Assembly (NCBI GenBank): GCA_910574255.1
Contig: CAJTAK010000024.1
Span: 1-35,504 of the forward strand
Length of the DNA: 35,504 bases
Reading direction: 5' to 3'
Source: Clostridia bacterium
GTDB taxonomy: Bacteria > Bacillota > Clostridia > Lachnospirales > Lachnospiraceae
The translations under genes were made by a program, and so were the position numbers. Of the stretch, positions 30,761 to 35,504 are shown piece by piece; within the stretch, counting starts at the first letter, position 1; the number at the start of each line of letters is the position of its first letter. The notes under the pieces were generated by a model. It did no database searches. It was not told the origin of the DNA and saw only the letters and a program-made list of their open reading frames with translations.

Positions 30761-30967
30761 AACAGTAACACCTGGACAGTGCACAGAGCCATTTAGGGAC
30801 GCATGTATTTGCGGCCATAAATGGATCTAAGAGTCGGTGTACTGTTCAGGTGTTACGGAACTAAAAACAGCAGCACTTGAATTAGAGCCAGAACAATTTG
30901 CAAGCGCATGTATTTGCGGTTGAAAATTGTTCTAGATGGAGGGCACTGGTTCAAGTGCTGCGGAACT
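30761..30967 (+). ncRNA. Tandem structured leader RNA (candidate riboswitch) upstream of the RACE gene
   Basis: There are two copies of one architecture. Copy 1: closing stem GTAACACCTG (30765-30774) with CAGGTGTTAC (30847-30856), extended inwards by ACAGTGCAC with GTGTACTGT; P2 CCATTTA (30789-30795) with TAAATGG (30818-30824). Copy 2: closing stem CAGCACTTGAA (30871-30881) with TTCAAGTGCTG (30950-30960); P2 AGAACAATTT (30890-30899) with AAATTGTTCT (30924-30933). Shared unpaired or loop elements are AGAGCC before P2, CGCATGTATTTGCG as the apical hairpin, a G-rich segment with ACTG before the closing strand, and CGGAACT after it. Stem sequences differ between the copies but keep pairing. The second copy ends 12 nt before the ribosome site (GGAGG, 30973-30977), so translational control is plausible. 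I do not recognise the class. Confidence 0.75.
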
Positions 30968-30986
30968 GGAATGGAGGAAATTTGGA

Positions 30987-32912
30987 ATGGCAAATGTAGT
31001 ATTTCGATTCGAGGACGGCGATCAGGTAACGGTGTCCACAGCCCTGGGAGAAAACTTGCTTGAGACGGCCCGGAAATCCAATGTGGTGATTGACGCCCCC
31101 TGCTCCGGCAATGCTTCCTGCGGAAAATGTAAGGTAAAGTTTATTAAGGGCAAGCTGGATTCCAAGAAGACCCGTCATATCAGCGATGCGGAGTATGAGG
31201 AGGGCTGGCGTCTGGCCTGTGTAAGCCAGGTGGCAGGAGATGTGGAGGTGATGGTGCCGGACATTGCCTCTGCTTACCGCAGCCGCATGAAAGTGGCGGA
31301 CCTAAGCTCCCCGGAGGAGGTAGCCATCTTTGACGAATCCAAGCGGAAGATTGAGGAAGCGGATCTGCCGCTTCACAACAACATCCATATTGTGCGGATC
31401 AAAATGGACCCTCCAAGCCTTGAGGATACCATGCCGGATATTGAGCGTGTGATTCGAGCTTTGCAGGAGGTTACAGGGATCCAGTATATCCGGATTCCCT
31501 ATTCTTCCCTGCGGAAGCTTCCCAACACCCTGCGGAGCAGCAATTTTGAGATCCAGTGTATCATCGGCCAGGCTCAACGCCATGTATTTGTCTATGATGT
31601 GTATGGGGCAAATGAAGATTTGATCGTGGGCGGCCTTGCCGTTGACATCGGAACTACCACCGTGTCCGCAGTAGTAGTGGATATGATAGACGGAAAGATT
31701 CTGGCAAAGGCATCCACCGGAAACGGACAGATCCGTTACGGTGCGGATGTTATCAACCGGATTATTGAATCCACCAAGCAGGGCGGGCGTACCCGTCTGC
31801 AGGATGCCATAGTAGCGGAGACACTGAATCCAATGATTCAGCAAATGTGCCGATCCGCGGGAATCAGCACACGGCATATTTACCGTCTGGCCATTGCGGG
31901 CAACACCACCATGAATCACTTGCTTATGGGAATCAATGCGGATCCTCTCCGCATGGAGCCGTATATTCCGGCATTTTTTAAGACAAACTCTTTCTATGCG
32001 TCGGATATTAATCTAAAGGTTCACCCGGATGCTCATATTATTATGGCTCCCAATATCGGAAGCTATGTGGGCGGAGATATTACGGCAGGTACTCTGGTGA
32101 GTATGCTCTGGAACCGGCCGGAATTTTCCCTGTTTATTGACCTGGGAACCAACGGAGAGCTGGTGTTCGGCAACTCCGACTTTATGATGAGCTGTGCCTG
32201 CTCTGCAGGTCCGGCCTTTGAGGGCGGCGATATCAGCTGCGGCATGCGTGCTACGGACGGAGCGATTGAGGCGTGTACCATTGATGCGGAAACCATGGAG
32301 CCTGATTTTACCATTATTGGAGATGAGAAAGAGAAGCCTATCGGTCTGTGCGGTTCCGGTATTATTGATGTGATTGCGGAGCTGTTCCGCTGTAAGATTA
32401 TCAGCCCCAAGGGTAAATTTGTCCGGGACGGGAAGCGGATTAAGAGGGATGCCTACGGGATGGGAAGCTACGTGCTGGCCCCCCAGGAGGAATCCGGCAC
32501 TGTGAAGGATGTGGAGATTACCGAGGTGGATATTGATAACTTTATCCGTGCCAAGGGAGCGATTTTCTCTGCTATTCGCACTATGCTTAAGACGCTGGAT
32601 TTTGATATCAGTATGATTGAGCAGGTGTATGTGGCAGGCGGAATCGGAAGCGGCATCAATATGCAGAATGCCATTAATATCGGTATGTTCCCGGATATTC
32701 CGGTGGAATGCTACCATTATATCGGCAATTCTTCTTTGTCTGGCGCTTATGCGATGCTGCTGTCTACCAAGGCGGAACGGAAAGTCTATGAGCTGGCTCA
32801 GAATATGACCTATCTGGAGCTTTCTACGGAGCCGGGATATATGGATGAGTTTGTGGCTTGCTGTTTCCTGCCTCATACGGATAGTTCATTGTTCCCGTCC
32901 ATAGAGCAGTAG
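30987..32912 (+). CDS. Reductive activator of corrinoid proteins (RACE; 2Fe-2S plus ASKHA/DUF4445)
   Basis: RACE proteins use ATP to reduce the inactive Co(II) corrinoid of methyltransferases to the active Co(I) state. From ATG 30987 (GGAGG 9 nt upstream) there are 641 residues; an in-frame ATG at 30936 would lie inside the structured leader. The N-terminal 2Fe-2S ferredoxin domain has cysteines C39, C45, C48 and C78. A linker/middle domain follows. The ASKHA nucleotide-binding domain contains AVDIGTTTVSAVVVDM, the PNIGSYVGGDITAG segment, FIDLGTNGELVFG and VYVAGGIGSGINMQNAINIG. It ends in a Cys-containing tail. No corrinoid protein or methyltransferase gene is in the window, so its partner lies elsewhere. 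The DUF3786 gene downstream is a frequent companion. Confidence 0.92.
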   Translation: MANVVFRFEDGDQVTVSTALGENLLETARKSNVVIDAPCSGNASCGKCKVKFIKGKLDSKKTRHISDAEYEEGWRLACVSQVAGDVEVMVPDIASAYRSRMKVADLSSPEEVAIFDESKRKIEEADLPLHNNIHIVRIKMDPPSLEDTMPDIERVIRALQEVTGIQYIRIPYSSLRKLPNTLRSSNFEIQCIIGQAQRHVFVYDVYGANEDLIVGGLAVDIGTTTVSAVVVDMIDGKILAKASTGNGQIRYGADVINRIIESTKQGGRTRLQDAIVAETLNPMIQQMCRSAGISTRHIYRLAIAGNTTMNHLLMGINADPLRMEPYIPAFFKTNSFYASDINLKVHPDAHIIMAPNIGSYVGGDITAGTLVSMLWNRPEFSLFIDLGTNGELVFGNSDFMMSCACSAGPAFEGGDISCGMRATDGAIEACTIDAETMEPDFTIIGDEKEKPIGLCGSGIIDVIAELFRCKIISPKGKFVRDGKRIKRDAYGMGSYVLAPQEESGTVKDVEITEVDIDNFIRAKGAIFSAIRTMLKTLDFDISMIEQVYVAGGIGSGINMQNAINIGMFPDIPVECYHYIGNSSLSGAYAMLLSTKAERKVYELAQNMTYLELSTEPGYMDEFVACCFLPHTDSSLFPSIEQ

Positions 32913-33047
32913 AAGCAAGACTGTTGCTTAGAGTGAGCGAATGACTAAGCTTATGGGCTTGAATTTATATATAGAGCCAAAGCAAGAAAACAGTGAAGAG
33001 AATGATTTGCATATCATTATTTCCTGTAGAGCGTATTTGTTATAAAA

Positions 33048-33097
33048 AATTGCCCACTTCTCTCAAAGGCGTATCTTTTTTGGGAGAGTGGGCAATT
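33048..33097 (-). terminator. Hairpin with reverse-strand T tract
   Basis: AATTGCCCACT (33048-33058) pairs with AGTGGGCAATT (33087-33097), with extra TCTC/GAGA pairing inside. On the reverse strand the stem is followed by TTTTTT. It would therefore terminate leftward transcription, although no reverse gene lies just to its right. On the + strand it may be a leader hairpin for DUF3786. Confidence 0.5.
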
Positions 33098-33146
33098 GAA
33101 TGATAGGCTGTAAGGATAGAAATAAGTAAAAGGAGTAGGAACGACA

Positions 33147-33791
33147 ATGGAATTTCCCTATGAAAAAGACAACAAGGAACGGATTCCCCTTACGCATTAT
33201 CTGGAGGAATACCAAAAAATAGACCCAAAGGAAGCGGCCCTGCGCTGCGGCGTGGAGTTTGATGAGGAAAAGCAGCAGTTTCATGTACGGCTGATGGGCT
33301 ATTCCTATCTGGCGGATTATCCGGAGTTTGCACTTCATCCGGAAGAGGGGGAGGAAGGCCCTGTACATTTTTCAGAAATGGTTCCGGCTAAGATTATTGT
33401 TCTGCGGTTTCTTATTTCCGGCCAGTCTGTGAAAAGCACCGGAAAGTATCTGACCTATCGGGAGGTGCCCTGGGGCGAGGTGTATTTCCGGCAGTTTGAG
33501 GGGCGGTGCCTGACAAGGCTTAAGTTTGCCTTTGGCTTTAAGCTGAATGAGTTTGCAGCGGCTATGGAGAAGCTTGGGGCGGAAAAAATTTCCATGGGGG
33601 ATGCGGCCTATGAATTTGAATTTATAAACGGACTTCATGTGCGCTTTATTCTGTGGGCTGGGGATGATGAATTCCCGCCCTCTTCGCAGATTTTATTTGA
33701 GGATAATTTTCCTTATGCTTATCAGGCGGAGGATCTGGCGGTGGTGGGGGATATTTCCATTACGACGCTGAAAGCTTTGGCGGCTTCCTGA
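33147..33791 (+). CDS. DUF3786 family protein
   Basis: A 214-residue soluble protein. The pattern FHVRLMGYSYLADYPEFALH, IIVLRFLISGQSV, LTYREVPWGEVYFRQF, the MGDAAYEFEFINGLHVRFIL segment, then W-A-G-D-D-E-F-P-P-S-S-Q-I-L-F-E and DLAVVGDISITTL matches DUF3786. This family is found almost only in anaerobes with corrinoid-dependent or acetyl-CoA-pathway enzymes. No catalytic activity is known to me. AGGAG precedes the ATG. It is 234 bp downstream of the RACE gene, in the same direction. The hairpin between them makes separate transcription possible, but the functional pairing with corrinoid metabolism is plausible. Confidence 0.85.
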   Translation: MEFPYEKDNKERIPLTHYLEEYQKIDPKEAALRCGVEFDEEKQQFHVRLMGYSYLADYPEFALHPEEGEEGPVHFSEMVPAKIIVLRFLISGQSVKSTGKYLTYREVPWGEVYFRQFEGRCLTRLKFAFGFKLNEFAAAMEKLGAEKISMGDAAYEFEFINGLHVRFILWAGDDEFPPSSQILFEDNFPYAYQAEDLAVVGDISITTLKALAAS

Positions 33792-33827
33792 TATGGGGAG
33801 ATGAAAAATTCTCCGATTCATACTGTT

Positions 33828-34598
33828 TTAGATCAAGTGGAAATGCTTAAGAGCATGTGCAATGCCATGATCATCTATATCTGTAGTGATATAATCTGCG
33901 GCTGCTTTTGCTTTTTGGGAAGCATTTCCCATGGCCACGCCGATTTGTGCAAATTCCAGCATATCCACGTCGTTGTCTCCGTCTCCAAAGGCCATGATGC
34001 TGTCAGAGGTCAGATTGTAGTGCTCTAAGAGCTTTTGGATGCCGACCGTTTTTCCGCCGTCTGCAGGGATAATATCGATGGCGCCTTCATCCCAGCTGGT
34101 GAACTTACAGTGGTCTAGGCATGAAAGGAGTTCCTTTGCATCCTCTTGGGTAAAAAATCCGGCGGCTTGATAAAGTTTCCCCCCGCAGTAGTCCTCTATG
34201 GGCGGTGCAAAGGATGAGACATTTTTTAAGGATGAGCTTACTTTCTCATGTGTCATATTGGTGTACCGGCGGTTCTCTTCGATCAAGGTAAGAGGCCGCC
34301 TTTTTGTGCGGAAAAATGCAGCGATTTTCTCTGTGTCCGCCTGGCAAATGGGATTTTTGTAGAATACATGCTTTTGGCGGTCCAGACAGATCTGCCCGGT
34401 CAGCGACACGTATCCGTCAAAGGGGATAAGATCACCTAATAGATGCTCGATCATAATCATGTGTCTTCCGGTGGCCGTGAAAATCAGAATTCCCTGTTCT
34501 TGAAGTTTCTTTAGGGCTTTGCATGCACTTTCTGGTATCTGATGGGCTTTGTGAGAGTATAGGGTTCCGTCAATGTCAAAAAATACGGCTTTTATCAT
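33828..34598 (-). CDS. HAD-IIB (Cof-type) sugar-phosphatase-like hydrolase
   Basis: The protein has 256 residues from ATG 34598. Motif I AVFFDIDGTLYS contains the nucleophile D9 and acid D11. Motif II is FTATGRH, the lysine is in DGGKTVGIQKLL, and motif IV is GDGDNDVDML. A C2-type cap lies between motifs II and III, as in Cof/YbiV proteins that hydrolyse sugar phosphates, FMN or related metabolites. An upstream extension of 28 residues overlaps the regulator gene and is rejected, because GAGGAC lies before the ATG and the family begins 'MIKAVFFDIDGTL'. It begins one nucleotide below the end of the GntR gene, so the two form an operon and the regulator may respond to the substrate or product. 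Confidence 0.88.
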   Translation of the reverse strand: MIKAVFFDIDGTLYSHKAHQIPESACKALKKLQEQGILIFTATGRHMIMIEHLLGDLIPFDGYVSLTGQICLDRQKHVFYKNPICQADTEKIAAFFRTKRRPLTLIEENRRYTNMTHEKVSSSLKNVSSFAPPIEDYCGGKLYQAAGFFTQEDAKELLSCLDHCKFTSWDEGAIDIIPADGGKTVGIQKLLEHYNLTSDSIMAFGDGDNDVDMLEFAQIGVAMGNASQKAKAAADYITTDIDDHGIAHALKHFHLI

Positions 34599-34599
34599 T

Positions 34600-35316
34600 T
34601 TAGTTTGTCCTCGAGAAGTGATAGGTATATCGGCTGCCGGCATAGTAGGTTTCTGTGTACTCAAAGAGAAGGTCCGGTTCAATGGTGCTGGTGTGGCTGG
34701 ATTTTAACAGTGCGCAGGAATCAACCTGTAAGAGTTCCTGCTGCTTTTTACTGGGAAGCAGTGCGCTGAAATTGTGATCCAATACAATTGGATATATCTG
34801 GTGGGTATTGTTAAGGTATTCATAAAGGGATCCTTCCAGAATTGTCACATCCAGGGCCGGAAGGTATTTACAGGGGATATAGGTATGGCTTAGTGCAATC
34901 CGAACATCATTACTGGTACGGATGCGGAAAATATAGTGAAGAAGTTCCTGAGCCTCAAGCCTGAGCTGTTCTGCGGCCAGGGGAGCTTCTTCTGCGCGTA
35001 TAACCCGGTATTCCATTAAGATAGCGCCTGCTTTTTTTCCCACAGAGGCCATGTCCGCAGAGAAGCTGCTTCCGGATGTTCCGATGTTTTTCGTAACCTT
35101 GGGCTCCAATACAAAGCTTCCTTTTCCTGCCGTACGGCTGATATATCCCTGTGCGGCAAGGGCTGACAGGGCTTTATTGGCTGTCATGCGGCTTACATGG
35201 TATTTTTCACAGAGCTGGGCTTCCGTCATAAGCTGCTCTCCGGAGCGCAGCGTTCCGTTCTGAATCATTTCCATAATATCTTGTGCAATCGTTAGGTAAA
35301 GAGGTTCTTTTTTCAT
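34600..35316 (-). CDS. GntR-family regulator (HutC/UTRA type)
   Basis: The protein has 238 residues. The N-terminal winged helix (MKKEPLYLTIAQDIMEMIQN, then LMTEAQLCEKYHVSRMTANK) is a GntR HTH. The C-terminal UTRA domain (about residues 90-235) includes EAPLAAEQLRLEAQELLHYI, IALSHTYIPCKYLP and the closing FEYTETYYAGSRYTYHF, a standard ligand-binding fold that senses small molecules such as sugar phosphates or amines. It is the first gene of a reverse-strand operon with the HAD phosphatase. The promoter is at 35364-35392. Autoregulation is common in this family, but I cannot point to an operator with certainty. Confidence 0.92.
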   Translation of the reverse strand: MKKEPLYLTIAQDIMEMIQNGTLRSGEQLMTEAQLCEKYHVSRMTANKALSALAAQGYISRTAGKGSFVLEPKVTKNIGTSGSSFSADMASVGKKAGAILMEYRVIRAEEAPLAAEQLRLEAQELLHYIFRIRTSNDVRIALSHTYIPCKYLPALDVTILEGSLYEYLNNTHQIYPIVLDHNFSALLPSKKQQELLQVDSCALLKSSHTSTIEPDLLFEYTETYYAGSRYTYHFSRTN

Positions 35317-35363
35317 AGTTGTTCTCCGAAAAATATACTTTTTCTTAAAAAAAATATATACAT

Positions 35364-35392
35364 ATTATAGAGAAATAATATATAAAAGTCAA
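35364..35392 (-). promoter_or_regulatory. Near-consensus promoter of the GntR-HAD operon
   Basis: On the reverse strand TTGACT (35392-35387), a 17-bp spacer and TATAAT (35369-35364). It lies about 50 bp before the regulator start. It is followed by a long A/T run. The last ~100 bp of the window (35401-35504) show no gene. Confidence 0.8.
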
Positions 35393-35504
35393 CATAATCA
35401 AACCTGAATTATTCATGGAGTAACAGCATTAACTGCTGAAACCCGCATAGTTACTGTATTTTAATTGAATATTGTCTTTCACTTATTTGGTGAATAGAAA
35501 AAGA

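Noticed and set aside
30761..30967. Known riboswitch classes (cobalamin, SAM, THF, glycine, lysine, guanidine, c-di-GMP)
   Set aside because: None of their signature motifs, such as a B12 box or the SAM-I core, are present; the conserved loops here are different.
30936..30986. Upstream in-frame ATG for the RACE gene
   Set aside because: It lies inside copy 2 of the structured leader with no ribosome site. The ATG at 30987 has GGAGG at 9 nt and starts at the family N-terminus.
32013..32876. 287-codon reverse-strand frame over the RACE gene
   Set aside because: Antisense to conserved ASKHA motifs and rich in H, N and I; a shadow.

Overview
The window reads as chromosomal DNA of an anaerobic Firmicute of the class Clostridia, most likely a Lachnospiraceae-type gut bacterium. 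The grounds are the mraZ-rsmH-ftsL-PBP division cluster with strong G-rich ribosome binding sites, a corrinoid-activation (RACE/ASKHA) protein next to a DUF3786 gene, a small CxxC membrane protein of the clostridial CD1871A type beside an NapH-like polyferredoxin, and sigma-A promoters of TTGNNN-17-TATAAT form. No species is claimed. Everything here comes from reading the sequence; no database search was run.

Layout. 1-2.3 kb: a graveyard of surface-polysaccharide genes (a membrane protein C-terminus, an MBOAT acyltransferase with an internal deletion and frameshifts, the C-terminal part of its probable partner protein) and a DUF4062-like remnant. 2.5-4.5 kb: ychF and a DedA membrane protein, each followed by a hairpin terminator. 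4.6-9.0 kb: the start of the division/cell-wall cluster, with a promoter, MraZ operator repeats at 10-bp spacing, mraZ, rsmH, an ftsL-like gene and a class B penicillin-binding protein, closed by a bidirectional terminator shared with a convergent chemotaxis receptor (9.2-10.9 kb). 10.9-12.4 kb: a gene-poor stretch with broken fragments and, at 11.97-12.04 kb, a tRNA-like sequence whose 3' half lies before its 5' half. 12.4-13.5 kb: an SPFH/slipin protein, followed by a 214-bp near-palindrome.

14.0-24.2 kb is an AT-richer accessory island: an unknown gene, then a complete type I restriction-modification locus (hsdM, hsdS, three small genes, a tyrosine recombinase, a half-length hsdS, an inverted silent hsdS half-gene, hsdR). 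Four copies of a 15-16 bp sequence lie at equivalent places in the hsdS copies, two in each orientation, so the recombinase can probably exchange target-recognition domains and change the methylation specificity of the cell.

24.2-28.1 kb is mixed: a small conserved protein, an XRE-family membrane regulator, a MITE-like element with an 8-bp target duplication, a zinc-ribbon protein, an acyltransferase-3 pseudogene and a DUF2971 protein. 28.1-29.7 kb holds a redox module: a TlpA-like thioredoxin lipoprotein, the CxxC mini-protein (apparently frameshifted) and a polyferredoxin membrane protein, which may pass electrons from the cytoplasm to the extracellular thioredoxin. A secreted protein of unknown function follows on the other strand. 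30.76-30.97 kb carries two tandem copies of a structured RNA with conserved loops and compensatory stem differences, directly in front of the RACE gene; I do not recognise it as a known riboswitch class. The window ends with DUF3786, then a reverse-strand pair of a GntR/UTRA regulator and a HAD phosphatase behind a near-consensus promoter.

The three observations most worth a second look are the tandem structured RNA in front of the corrinoid activator, the circularly permuted tRNA-like sequence, and the four-site HsdS inversion system.
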